This document shows, piece after piece, positions 1-5,105 of a DNA stretch of 24,688 nt; position 1 is the stretch's first letter; the number at the start of each line of letters is the position of its first letter. The translations under genes were made by a program, and so were the position numbers. Under the pieces are notes generated by a model. The model worked only from the letters and a program-made list of their open reading frames with translations. It made no database searches and was not told where the DNA came from. The stretch comes from a virus. Location of the stretch: positions 1 through 24,688 of the IMG/VR virus record IMGVR_UViG_3300040806_001388; one strand, written 5' to 3'.

Positions 1-1
1 T

Positions 2-124
2 CTTGCTAACGTAGAGGTAATACTAGAAGAGACTGAGGATACTTACGTTAGGGACATCCAGCCCCGCCTTCTTGCTATTTTCGGAAACCAGAAAGAAGAA
101 GACGACGGAGTGTACCGTGATTAG
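2..124 (+). CDS. C-terminal fragment of an unidentified protein
   Basis: An open frame enters from the left edge and stops at TAG 122-124, giving the last 40 residues of a protein. The fragment is acidic and ends QKEEDDGVYRD. No family is recognisable from so short a piece. It lies on the same strand as the small genes that follow and is probably the last part of another small accessory gene. Confidence 0.5.
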   Translation, partial: LANVEVILEETEDTYVRDIQPRLLAIFGNQKEEDDGVYRD

Positions 125-170
125 TGTAAATGTAGAAATCGAAGTTACTGAACTGAAAAAGGAGAACTAA
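117..170 (+). CDS. Possible 17-residue peptide with a GTG start
   Basis: A GTG at 117 follows a GGAG (107-110) by six bases and opens a 17-codon frame, MISVNVEIEVTELKKEN, ending at TAA 168-170. It overlaps the end of the upstream gene by eight bases, and its stop lies one base before the next ATG. The good ribosome-binding site is the only support; the frame could be chance. Confidence 0.25.
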   Translation: MISVNVEIEVTELKKEN

Positions 171-171
171 A

Positions 172-582
172 ATGGGACTAGACATGACTCTGTATGTTGT
201 TGAGGATCCTGAGCTTGACCTCAACGAAGAAAAGGCCTGTGTTTCTTACGAGATTCTAGATTCTTATTCCTGGCGCAAGGCCAACCAGATCCACAAGTGG
301 TTTGTAGAGAACATTCAGGATGGTGAGGATGATTGTGGTATTTACGAGGTAGAGTTTGACAAGCTGATGGATCTACAGGGTATTGTGGAGACTGTGGCTT
401 CCAACCCTCAAAAGTGGGGACCGAAGCTGCTTCCTACTCGGAAAGGTTTCTTTTTTGGGAATACTGAGTATAACCAATGGTATGAGGAAGACATCCAGAT
501 TACCAAGAAGCATTTGAATGATATTGAAAGGAATTATTACGCCAAACCTGAGACTCGATTCTATTACTCTTCTAGCTGGTAA
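172..582 (+). CDS. Conserved phage hypothetical protein, 136 aa
   Basis: The ATG is preceded by GGAG with a seven-base spacer (AAAAGGAGAACTAAA). The protein begins MGLDMTLYVVEDP and contains a block RKANQIHKWFVENIQDGEDDCG followed by LLPTRKGFFFG and a Trp/Tyr-rich stretch. This pattern is familiar from an uncharacterised protein carried by many unrelated phages. No catalytic motif, membrane segment or signal peptide is visible, and its function is unknown. It heads a run of short plus-strand genes, each close to the next. Confidence 0.75.
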   Translation: MGLDMTLYVVEDPELDLNEEKACVSYEILDSYSWRKANQIHKWFVENIQDGEDDCGIYEVEFDKLMDLQGIVETVASNPQKWGPKLLPTRKGFFFGNTEYNQWYEEDIQITKKHLNDIERNYYAKPETRFYYSSSW

Positions 583-598
583 TACAAAAAAATCAAAT
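582..598 (+). repeat. AAAAAGTCAAAT-family motif, copy 1 (start-codon-associated)
   Basis: ATACAAAAAAATCAAAT sits immediately before the ATG at 599 of a gene with no Shine-Dalgarno. It is the most divergent copy, with A for G in the core. Confidence 0.55.
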
Positions 599-1363
599 AT
601 GAACAAGCAAACAACGATTGATGTAATGGATAGTGATTACGACTTCGGATACGGGAATGGTCCTGTTCCTGCTCATCGCCACAAGAACCCCGATGGGTCT
701 ATTGGTGGTTGGGTTGCCGATAGTGCTACTGTAGACGCTACTGCCTACATCGAGAAAAACGCCAGGGTGTATGGAAACGCTAAGGTGTATCAATGCGCTC
801 AGGTGTTTGGAAACGCTCAGGTGTTTGGAAACGCTTGGGTTCACGGAAACGCTCAGGTGTATGATAACGCTGTGGTATTCGGAAATGCTCAGGTGTTAGG
901 AAACGCTGTGGTATTCGGAAATGCTCAGGTGTTTGATGACGCTAGGGTATCTGGGAACGCTTGGGTATCTGGAAAAGCTTTTGTGTATGGGGACGCTTTT
1001 GTGTATGAAGACACTAAGGTGTTTGGGAACGCTCAGGTGTATGGAAAAGCTATGGTGTATGGAACCTCTGTGGTATCTGGAAACGCTTCGGTGTATGGAA
1101 CTATGAATGAAGAAACTATGAAGAAAGAAGACGCAGTAAACTCACCCAGCCACTACACTCAGGGTCTGGAAGTGATTGAGGTATTGGAGAGTAAGATGTC
1201 TCCAGAGGATTTCCAGGCTTATTGTACGGGCAATGTGTTCAAGTATTTGTTCCGCGCAAAATACAAAGGCAAGGAACTAGAAGACAACAAGAAAGCATTG
1301 TGGTATCTCGACCGCAAAATCAAATCAATGGAGAAGCAAAATGAACGTGCAGGAACTGATTGA
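599..1363 (+). CDS. Hexapeptide-repeat beta-helix fused to a DUF3310 domain, 254 aa
   Basis: Residues about 50-170 are some 18 tandem six-residue units of the type G-N-A-x-V-x (for example GNAQVF, GNAWVH, GDAFVY). This pattern folds as a left-handed beta-helix in hexapeptide-repeat proteins such as the YdcK type. Residues about 180-250 (VNSPSHYTQGLEVIEVLE, then GNVFKYLFRAKYKG and LEDNKKALWYLDR) match DUF3310, the domain of T7 gene 1.7, which has nucleotide kinase activity. The fusion is unusual. I chose the ATG at 599 because an upstream start at 518 would overlap the preceding gene by 65 bases. The ATG has no Shine-Dalgarno and sits directly behind an AAAAAAATCAAAT motif repeated elsewhere in this region. 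Internal ATGs just after the repeats could also start the DUF3310 part alone. The 18-bp DNA repeats could expand or contract. Confidence 0.8.
   Translation: MNKQTTIDVMDSDYDFGYGNGPVPAHRHKNPDGSIGGWVADSATVDATAYIEKNARVYGNAKVYQCAQVFGNAQVFGNAWVHGNAQVYDNAVVFGNAQVLGNAVVFGNAQVFDDARVSGNAWVSGKAFVYGDAFVYEDTKVFGNAQVYGKAMVYGTSVVSGNASVYGTMNEETMKKEDAVNSPSHYTQGLEVIEVLESKMSPEDFQAYCTGNVFKYLFRAKYKGKELEDNKKALWYLDRKIKSMEKQNERAGTD
755..1104 (+). repeat. Tandem 18-bp coding repeats
   Basis: About eighteen in-frame copies of a degenerate 18-bp unit, typified by GGAAACGCTCAGGTGTTT, encode the GNAxVx beta-helix turns. Adjacent units around 800-840 and 885-935 are nearly identical, suggesting recent slippage or unequal recombination. 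Confidence 0.8.
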
Positions 1364-1547
1364 GAAGCTAGAACAATACCCAGAAGACCTAGAAGTAGAA
1401 GTACATTACCAGTATTCGTATCCGCTAAGAGGATACATCACACGCATCTCAGAACAAGACAACAAACTCTACATAGCAATGGAGCAATGTAGGACAGAAC
1501 CATACGGAAGCAGGAAGGCATGGGGAGAGGAATATGATGACTACTAA
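1341..1547 (+). CDS. Small phage protein, 68 aa
   Basis: It starts inside the end of the DUF3310 gene (23-base overlap) and has a good GGAG ribosome-binding site seven bases before ATG. It begins MNVQELIEKLEQYPEDLEVEV, a helix-then-strand opening seen in many short uncharacterised phage proteins of the form VxELIxxLxxxPxDLEV. The rest is polar and Tyr-rich. Function unknown. Confidence 0.7.
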   Translation: MNVQELIEKLEQYPEDLEVEVHYQYSYPLRGYITRISEQDNKLYIAMEQCRTEPYGSRKAWGEEYDDY

Positions 1548-1668
1548 TAAAGATTTGAAGAGTTTGTTCTTAACAATCCTACTAGGACCACCTATTATAA
1601 GTGTGTTCGTCATGGTAGTAATGCTATGCACAAAGGTATTAGTATCTTTCTATGACGCAATTTTTTAA
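1534..1668 (+). CDS. Small membrane protein, 44 aa
   Basis: It begins MMTTNKDLKSLFLTILLG. A hydrophobic stretch from about residue 10 to 38 is long enough for one membrane span, or a hairpin broken by the Pro-Pro near residue 19. GGAG lies six bases before the first ATG. It overlaps the preceding gene by 14 bases and stops 11 bases before the next ATG, so it sits in an operon-like chain. It could be an accessory membrane peptide such as a lysis or superinfection-exclusion factor, but nothing in the sequence decides this. Confidence 0.55.
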   Translation: MMTTNKDLKSLFLTILLGPPIISVFVMVVMLCTKVLVSFYDAIF

Positions 1669-1679
1669 AGGAGAAAACA

Positions 1680-1901
1680 ATGACACTACCCGATCAAGAA
1701 CCACGCGATATTGGTTACTGGCTACTGGAACTATACAAGTCCGAAGTAGATTCAGGAGCAACATCCCTACCAACAGCACTAGAATCATTTGGTAATGATG
1801 TGGAAGCTCTATACGATAGCATGACTGGATCAACACAAATAAGTACAAGAGCAGTCCCCGCACTCATATTTAAAATGTGGCAAGCTGGTATGATTGTGTA
1901 A
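1680..1901 (+). CDS. Small hypothetical protein, 73 aa
   Basis: A strong ribosome-binding site (AAAGGAG, six-base spacer) precedes the ATG. The protein is soluble-looking and mildly acidic (MTLPDQEPRDIGYWLLELYK at the N-terminus). No family recognised. It is tightly placed after the 44-aa membrane protein. Confidence 0.65.
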   Translation: MTLPDQEPRDIGYWLLELYKSEVDSGATSLPTALESFGNDVEALYDSMTGSTQISTRAVPALIFKMWQAGMIV

Positions 1902-1917
1902 CGAAGAAGTAACACAC

Positions 1918-1935
1918 ATAACAAAAAAGTCAAAT
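1918..1935 (+). repeat. AAAAAGTCAAAT-family motif, copy 2 (start-codon-associated)
   Basis: ATAACAAAAAAGTCAAAT overlaps the ATG at 1934. The downstream gene again lacks a Shine-Dalgarno. Confidence 0.65.
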
Positions 1936-2116
1936 GGAAAATTACTACAAAGATATAGTCGAACTAGAAGAAGCAATCGAAATCCTAGTAAGAGTAATGA
2001 AGAGACACGAATCCTTTTCAGCCCCAGAACAGATGAAGATAGTTCAACCAATACTAAATGCACTAGACCTACTAGCAGATACAGTTGATATACTAGAAGA
2101 CTATGAGGAGAAATAA
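1934..2116 (+). CDS. Small helical hypothetical protein, 60 aa
   Basis: Predicted to be almost entirely helical and acidic (ENYYKDIVELEEAIEILV at the start, LLADTVDILEDYEEK at the end). There is no Shine-Dalgarno: the start codon lies at the 3' end of the repeated motif, whose last two bases are the AT of the ATG. The same motif-to-start arrangement occurs at the DUF3310 gene. Another frame starting at 1894 overlaps it but has poor composition. Function unknown. Confidence 0.6.
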   Translation: MENYYKDIVELEEAIEILVRVMKRHESFSAPEQMKIVQPILNALDLLADTVDILEDYEEK

Positions 2117-2118
2117 CA

Positions 2119-2268
2119 ATGGGAGTATTTACTGATCTACTAATCTATCTCTGCTCCTTAGAGAATGAAAGGAAAGCACAACAGCTAATAGAAGAACAAG
2201 AAAGAACAAACAACCTATTAGAAGAACAAAATAGATTACTAGAACTAGAACAAAAAGAAGAGGAATAA
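2119..2268 (+). CDS. Small coiled-coil protein, 49 aa
   Basis: ATG at 2119 follows GGAG by eight bases, two bases after the preceding stop. Residues 1-15 are hydrophobic (MGVFTDLLIYLCSL). The rest is a Glu/Gln/Leu-rich heptad-like helix ending in EQKEEE. This may be a membrane-anchored or oligomeric coiled coil. It is the last plus-strand gene before the convergent non-coding stretch. Confidence 0.55.
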   Translation: MGVFTDLLIYLCSLENERKAQQLIEEQERTNNLLEEQNRLLELEQKEEE

Positions 2269-2287
2269 AAGGTAAAGAAAAGGGAAA

Positions 2288-2598
2288 ATACCCAAAAAGT
2301 CAAATTGAGATATATACGTTACGAAATAGAAACAAAATATACAAGTAAATAATATATCTCAATCATTGATAATATATACCTAAAACATATAACCAAAAAG
2401 TCAAATTGAGTATGGGGGGTGTGAACTTGATGTGAATTAAGTTAAAATTTGGTTTTTGCTAGACCCATAAATAACCCAACGCAAACCAATTAACTCTGAA
2501 TTAAATACCAAAAAAGTCAAATCACCCCAACAGAAACCAAAAAGCAGTTCTGAATTAACTATAAAAATATTTAAATACCCACACCCAAAAAGTCAAAT
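2288..2598 (+). repeat. Cluster of four AAAAAGTCAAAT motifs
   Basis: Four exact copies of AAAAAGTCAAAT occur in non-coding DNA. With their ATA-C upstream part they are ATACCCAAAAAGTCAAAT (2288-2305), ATAACCAAAAAGTCAAAT (2389-2406), ATACCAAAAAAGTCAAAT (2505-2522) and a copy at 2587-2598. Spacing is roughly 80-115 bp. Copies 3 and 4 are followed by TTGAG. An 11-bp inverted repeat, ATTGAGATATA/TATATCTCAAT (2304-2314 and 2353-2363), overlaps the end of copy 3 and could form a stem. The motifs may be binding sites, or fossil gene starts left after gene loss. Confidence 0.7.
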
Positions 2599-2639
2599 CA
2601 GAACTATAATATAGTCCAAAGCTACGTTTCTACCTATAG

Positions 2640-2683
2640 AAAAACCTCCTCTGAATTAGGTTTCAGGGAGGTTTTTCTTTTTT
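2640..2683 (+). terminator. Strong intrinsic terminator
   Basis: A perfect 10-bp stem, AAAAACCTCC (2640-2649) with GGAGGTTTTT (2667-2676), encloses a 17-base loop and is followed by a T-rich tail (CTTTTTT). The A-tract on the left arm makes it potentially bidirectional. It would end transcription of the plus-strand small-gene cluster. Confidence 0.85.
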
Positions 2684-2856
2684 CGTATCAAAACAATACT
2701 CAAAACTAAATAAACTCAAAACTCAAAATGAAGAATGAAAAAGCAAAAAACCGCATTCTTGATAGCGTGAATTCATTTCGCTCCGAGGGCTGAACTCAAT
2801 TTTGAGGAAAATCCAAAAAAGTGCAAAACAACCCTCAAAACTGAAATTTAGTTTTT

Positions 2857-2945
2857 TGATAATGGATTCTCAATAACATTTTTTCTGCTAATGATAATGC
2901 ATTCTCAATAAGAAAATTGCTCTAATGATAATGCATTCTCAATAA
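2857..2945 (+). repeat. Three 20-bp direct repeats (iteron-like)
   Basis: TGATAATGCATTCTCAATAA occurs at 2892-2911 and 2926-2945 exactly, and at 2857-2876 with one change (GG for GC). Start-to-start spacings are 35 and 34 bp, about three helical turns. An inverted partial copy (TTGAGAATGC) lies at 2971-2980. Phased repeats in AT-rich DNA suggest a protein-binding array. Confidence 0.7.
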
Positions 2946-3017
2946 CTCGATTCTCATCTAGGTGCTCTAATTGAGAATGCAATTGAGACTCAATCTCAAA
3001 ATTGCCGAGCAGCGCAC

Positions 3018-3046
3018 GCTAAACCCTTACCCCACAAGGACTTAGC
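3018..3046 (-). terminator. Terminal hairpin of the minus-strand array
   Basis: In minus-strand RNA, GCUAAGUCCUU pairs with AAGGGUUUAGC in an 11-bp stem that uses one G-U and one U-G wobble. On the plus strand these are mismatches, so the hairpin is meant for minus-strand RNA. It follows the last minus-strand gene and shares its stem with the repeated cassette-boundary elements. Confidence 0.6.
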
Positions 3047-3075
3047 GCAATGAGAAAATTCAGATTTTGAGGAGA

Positions 3076-3276
3076 TTATTCTTGTTTCATCTCCTCAATG
3101 TGAAAGGAATCCCAATCGGTATTTATTTCATAAAGCTTATGTGAAGGATCGGGTAGAGCGTCAATCGCCCAATCCTCGACCCAATCCAATTCTTCCTCTT
3201 TAGAAAGGTTGTCAGGAATCTCAATCTCAGCGGAATAGTTGTGGAACTCGGTCCAAAAAACTTTTACTTTCTTCAT
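3076..3276 (-). CDS. Small acidic hypothetical protein, 66 aa
   Basis: Begins MKKVKVFWTEFHNYSAEIEI and is acidic and Trp-rich (WVEDWAIDALPDP). It starts six bases after the stop of the Cys-rich gene, with no Shine-Dalgarno or promoter of its own, so translational coupling is likely. Its opening (short basic strand, then Glu/Trp-rich helix) resembles other small proteins in the array, but the family is not recognised. It is the last gene of the minus-strand array. Confidence 0.65.
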   Translation of the reverse strand: MKKVKVFWTEFHNYSAEIEIPDNLSKEEELDWVEDWAIDALPDPSHKLYEINTDWDSFHIEEMKQE

Positions 3277-3282
3277 TTTAGT

Positions 3283-3951
3283 TTAGTGTGAAAGGAATCG
3301 AACAGTCTTTTGAGTTGTCCAGCACAAGCCACAATCGGCGCAGGACTTTACTTTTCCAGTTTGCTCGGGGCAAGTAAAAGAGGAACCCTCGAAAGATTCT
3401 TCCGCAGCATACGATTGGAATGAATCCATCTTATCATAAGATTCATTCTTCGATAGACGGATATTACATCGGTCTGCGAATCGCATATTGAGAAGGCGAA
3501 TCTCATTATAGATGTTTCCCTTGCTCCGCGCAGTATAACCGAATAGCGCAAGCTTGTCTCCCCACTTGATCATTTGATCCGCCCAAAAGCGAACATAGGG
3601 GACGGAATAGAAATCACCTAGAACGTGCAATCGAATTAGAATGCCTTGCTTATGCTTTTTCATTAGCAATTCGATTTGCTTATTCAGGTTGTGCATTAGA
3701 TTGCGCGTATCGTATCGAAGCGCAAACGGCATGTTATCCCCATAGCAATCGTTCCAATGGTGGCACGATTTAGGGCACGTTGCGCGCTCTTGAAGCGAGA
3801 TAGAATAGATGCGCTTACCCTTATGCTTAGATGCCGTGATAACGTATCCGAGTTTGGCATTGTTCGATCCTGGTTTCAGGACCGAAAGATCGGAAGGCTT
3901 GACGGATTTGCGGTAGCGTGTGTGCGCGGGGCGCTTCAAGGTCTGATTCAT
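3283..3951 (-). CDS. GP88-like cysteine-rich phage protein, 222 aa
   Basis: The arrangement NAKLGYVITASKHKGKRIYS, then TCPKSC...CYGDN, then ILIRLHVLGDFYSVPYVRFW and a C-terminal CADCGLC cluster matches the phage 'gene product 88' family as I know it. That family is typified by a mycobacteriophage protein with conserved CP-x-x-C and HxxGDF motifs. The Cys clusters suggest a bound metal or iron-sulphur centre; the biochemical role is unknown. It is the longest gene of the minus array and the first of its cassette. Its start is fixed by a leaderless-type promoter (TATAAT, six bases, ATG). Confidence 0.7.
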   Translation of the reverse strand: MNQTLKRPAHTRYRKSVKPSDLSVLKPGSNNAKLGYVITASKHKGKRIYSISLQERATCPKSCHHWNDCYGDNMPFALRYDTRNLMHNLNKQIELLMKKHKQGILIRLHVLGDFYSVPYVRFWADQMIKWGDKLALFGYTARSKGNIYNEIRLLNMRFADRCNIRLSKNESYDKMDSFQSYAAEESFEGSSFTCPEQTGKVKSCADCGLCWTTQKTVRFLSH

Positions 3952-3957
3952 GCGTGT

Positions 3958-3985
3958 ATTATATCACACTCCGCCGAGTTTTCAA
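3958..3985 (-). promoter_or_regulatory. Leaderless promoter of the GP88-like gene
   Basis: TTGAAA, 16-base spacer, TATAAT, then six bases to the ATG at 3951, so the expected transcription start is the A of ATG. It lies just downstream of a cassette-boundary hairpin element. Confidence 0.75.
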
Positions 3986-4000
3986 GGAGAAAGTGGAGGA

Positions 4001-4110
4001 AAATAAAAAAAAGATTTTGCTTGACACGACGTAAACCCTTGTGAAATAAGGACTTAGCGCGGAGCCGCCGCCCGCTCCGCTTATAAAGCCCCGTAGAACC
4101 CCAACTTACG
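4001..4110 (-). terminator. Cassette-boundary element (tandem hairpins)
   Basis: Reading the minus strand: a GC hairpin (GCGGAGC/GCTCCGC), then TAAGTCCTT/AAGGGTTTA pairing with two wobbles, then a T-rich stretch (CTTTTTTTTATTTT), then the next promoter. It separates the tmRNA-like RNA from the GP88-like cassette and probably terminates transcription. Confidence 0.65.
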
Positions 4111-4137
4111 TCGGGCAAATTTTCTTGAGAATTGTTT

Positions 4138-4220
4138 TGGTGGAGGTGGAGGGATTCGAACCCTCGTCCGAGAAGGTTCCCGCTTTGGGCTTTCCAACTC
4201 GTCAAAACCAGTACACCCCC
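4138..4220 (-). ncRNA. Miniature tmRNA-like RNA (tRNA-like domain only, 83 nt)
   Basis: The 5' end GGGGGUGUACUGGUUUUGAC matches the tmRNA 5' consensus (GGGG..G....GGUUUCGAC), and its last 32 bases, GGACGAGGGUUCGAAUCCCUC then CACCUCCACCA, match the tmRNA 3' end. The acceptor stem is a full 7 bp with G3-U70, the alanyl-tRNA synthetase identity pair; CCA is encoded. The T arm is perfect (GAGGG/CCCUC, loop UUCGAAU). As in tmRNA there is no D stem. The hundreds of bases of tag-coding and pseudoknot RNA that a true tmRNA carries are replaced by about 30, which may form a CGGGA-ACCU-UCUCG hairpin. It is not a normal tRNA: no five-pair anticodon stem with U33 can be drawn. It follows a 78-aa gene with no promoter of its own, and a boundary element follows it. 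It may be charged with alanine or bind SmpB, or it may be a remnant. Confidence 0.75.
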
Positions 4221-4228
4221 GAAGGGTG

Positions 4229-4252
4229 GGGGAGAGGTCGAAACCCCTCCCC
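4229..4252 (-). other. GC-rich hairpin just upstream of the tmRNA-like RNA
   Basis: In minus-strand RNA GGGGAGGGG pairs with CCUCUCCCC (one G-U wobble) around a UUUCGA loop. It lies between the stop of the 78-aa gene and the RNA's 5' end. It may direct processing, protect the RNA or attenuate read-through. Confidence 0.6.
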
Positions 4253-4258
4253 GATCAT

Positions 4259-4495
4259 CTAGCGACTACCGCCGCCTTGAGTGGCAGCGTGAGCAGCCTG
4301 ACGACCAACATGGCGACCGCCAGCATACTCGCGAGGAAGTAGACGGCGCAGAGACTTGTATGCCTCTAGCGCGTTATCGACATCAGCCGAGCTAGCCTCG
4401 GGGTTGTGATAGATGTCTGCGAAAAGTTCACCTGCCTGGACAGAGAGACCTTGAATTTTCGCCGCGAGGGCGTTGCTGTAAAAGTTATCGTTCAT
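4259..4495 (-). CDS. Small hypothetical protein, 78 aa
   Basis: MNDNFYSNALAAKIQGLSVQ begins a mainly helical protein whose last 25 residues are Arg/Gly/His/Gln-rich (REYAGGRHVGRQAAHAATQ), suggesting an unstructured nucleic-acid-binding tail. A leaderless promoter fixes the start. The tmRNA-like RNA lies 38 bases past its stop and appears co-transcribed with it. The basic tail makes an RNA-related role conceivable, but no family is recognised. Confidence 0.7.
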   Translation of the reverse strand: MNDNFYSNALAAKIQGLSVQAGELFADIYHNPEASSADVDNALEAYKSLRRLLPREYAGGRHVGRQAAHAATQGGGSR

Positions 4496-4501
4496 GTGGG
4501 T

Positions 4502-4530
4502 ATTATACCTCAGAAGAGAAGAGAAGTAAA
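4502..4530 (-). promoter_or_regulatory. Leaderless promoter of the 78-aa gene and tmRNA-like RNA
   Basis: TTTACT, 17-base spacer, TATAAT, six bases to the ATG at 4495. No Shine-Dalgarno lies between the box and the start. Confidence 0.7.
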
Positions 4531-4548
4531 GAGAAAAGTGGGAGAAAT

Positions 4549-4773
4549 TTACCAGTCGCAGCCGAAGTCGTTTTCACACTCGAATTGCTCCTCATAGAAG
4601 CTATCGAGGAAGGCATCCTCAGCGTACCCGTAGGACTCATCCATGCCCATACCCGCAGAGGTGAAGGCGGATTCATCATCCCAGTCGAGAACATCATCGT
4701 CGAAGTCCTCGTCGGGTTGGGTGTAGCAGAAATCGAAGTCCTCTTCGTTATCGTAGTCGTTCATGTTTTCCAT
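4549..4773 (-). CDS. Extremely acidic small protein, 74 aa (DNA-mimic candidate)
   Basis: Counting residues gives 17 Asp and 11 Glu out of 74, with no Lys, Arg or His. It also has many Phe, Tyr and Trp (DEDFDDDVLDWDDE is typical). This composition is that of phage DNA-mimic proteins such as T7 Ocr or some anti-restriction and anti-CRISPR proteins, although I recognise no homology to any. The start at 4773 is set by a leaderless promoter; an upstream in-frame ATG at 4986 would place the promoter inside the gene. It has its own promoter within a four-gene cassette. Confidence 0.7.
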   Translation of the reverse strand: MENMNDYDNEEDFDFCYTQPDEDFDDDVLDWDDESAFTSAGMGMDESYGYAEDAFLDSFYEEQFECENDFGCDW

Positions 4774-4779
4774 GTGTGT

Positions 4780-4808
4780 ATTATACCCTAGAGAGAGGTG
4801 AAAGGCAA
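4780..4808 (-). promoter_or_regulatory. Leaderless promoter of the acidic protein gene
   Basis: TTGCCT, 17-base spacer containing CTCTCTCTAG, TATAAT, six bases to the ATG at 4773. Confidence 0.75.
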
Positions 4809-4814
4809 GAGAAA

Positions 4815-5051
4815 TCAGAGAGAAATGAGGTGGCGGATAGCCGAAAAGGGAAGCTCGCAACCCTCGCTCTCCCAGCGGTTTACGATTGCTTGAATGTGAT
4901 AGTGAGCGAGCGAGTCGGGCATATCCAACCCGTGGACGCTGTAGTCCGCGCAGGCATCCCGATAGGGTGCCCAGCTCAACCCGCAAGCGGAGTCGTCAAT
5001 GGCAAGGAGAAGAGCAGCGAGCTTGCTGGGCATATGAGGTGTTTGCTTCAT
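4815..5051 (-). CDS. Small hypothetical protein, 78 aa
   Basis: MKQTPHMPSKLAALLLAIDD begins a soluble-looking protein with a YRDACADYSVHGLDMPD segment. An ATG at 5060 is also in frame, but it is part of the -10 box itself (TATAATGG), so the real start must be the ATG at 5051, seven bases past the box. Family not recognised. Confidence 0.65.
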   Translation of the reverse strand: MKQTPHMPSKLAALLLAIDDSACGLSWAPYRDACADYSVHGLDMPDSLAHYHIQAIVNRWESEGCELPFSAIRHLISL

Positions 5052-5058
5052 GTGTTCC

Positions 5059-5086
5059 ATTATAACCTATTATCGGCAGAATGCAA
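5059..5086 (-). promoter_or_regulatory. Leaderless promoter of the 78-aa gene at 5051
   Basis: TTGCAT, 16-base spacer, TATAAT, seven bases to ATG. The spacer (TCTGCCGATAATAGG) is nearly identical to that of the promoter at 6694-6721, so the two promoters are copies of one another. Confidence 0.7.
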
Positions 5087-5105
5087 GGGTAAACTTTAGG
5101 AAATC

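Larger units (their letters stand above)
2269..3075. other. Convergent AT-rich non-coding region
   Basis: About 800 bases lie between the end of the plus-strand small genes and the end of the minus-strand gene array. I see no convincing gene. The stretch holds four AAAAAGTCAAAT motifs, a strong intrinsic terminator, ACTCAAAA repeats around 2700-2727, palindromes such as CTCAATTTTGAG, three 20-bp direct repeats and a terminal hairpin of the minus-strand array. A 21-codon frame at 2728-2793 has no ribosome-binding site. Such repeat density in AT-rich DNA could mark a replication origin, but equally just two transcription ends meeting. Confidence 0.6.

Noticed and set aside
1894-2088. 64-aa frame overlapping the 60-aa gene at 1934
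   Set aside because: Low-complexity Ser/Thr/Arg composition and no ribosome-binding site. The 1934 frame has the better protein character.
2728-2793. 21-codon plus-strand frame starting MKNEKAKNRILDSVN
   Set aside because: No Shine-Dalgarno, no motif at the start, and it lies among repeats beyond the terminator.
2892-2945. CRISPR array
   Set aside because: Only three repeats of 20 bp with 14-15 bp gaps and no cas genes. Spacers are far too short.
3757-4044. 95-aa plus-strand frame
   Set aside because: It is antisense to the GP88-like gene and its promoter, with no start signals.
4021-4056. Plus-strand sigma70 promoter (TTGACA then AAATAA) in the boundary elements
   Set aside because: The -10 match is poor, the -35 is lost in the copy at 8353, no plus-strand gene follows, and wobble pairing shows the element acts in minus-strand RNA.
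4138-4220. Ordinary serine- or leucine-type tRNA on the minus strand
   Set aside because: The T arm, acceptor and CCA fit, and a variable-arm hairpin can be drawn, but there is no D stem. No five-pair anticodon stem with a U33 loop can be drawn, and both ends match the tmRNA consensus better.
4986-4986. Longer version of the acidic protein starting at 4986
   Set aside because: It would translate through the TATAAT promoter and add an Arg/Ser-rich stretch unlike the rest. The same applies to the longer frames starting at 7440, 8191, 8333, 9127 and 9992.
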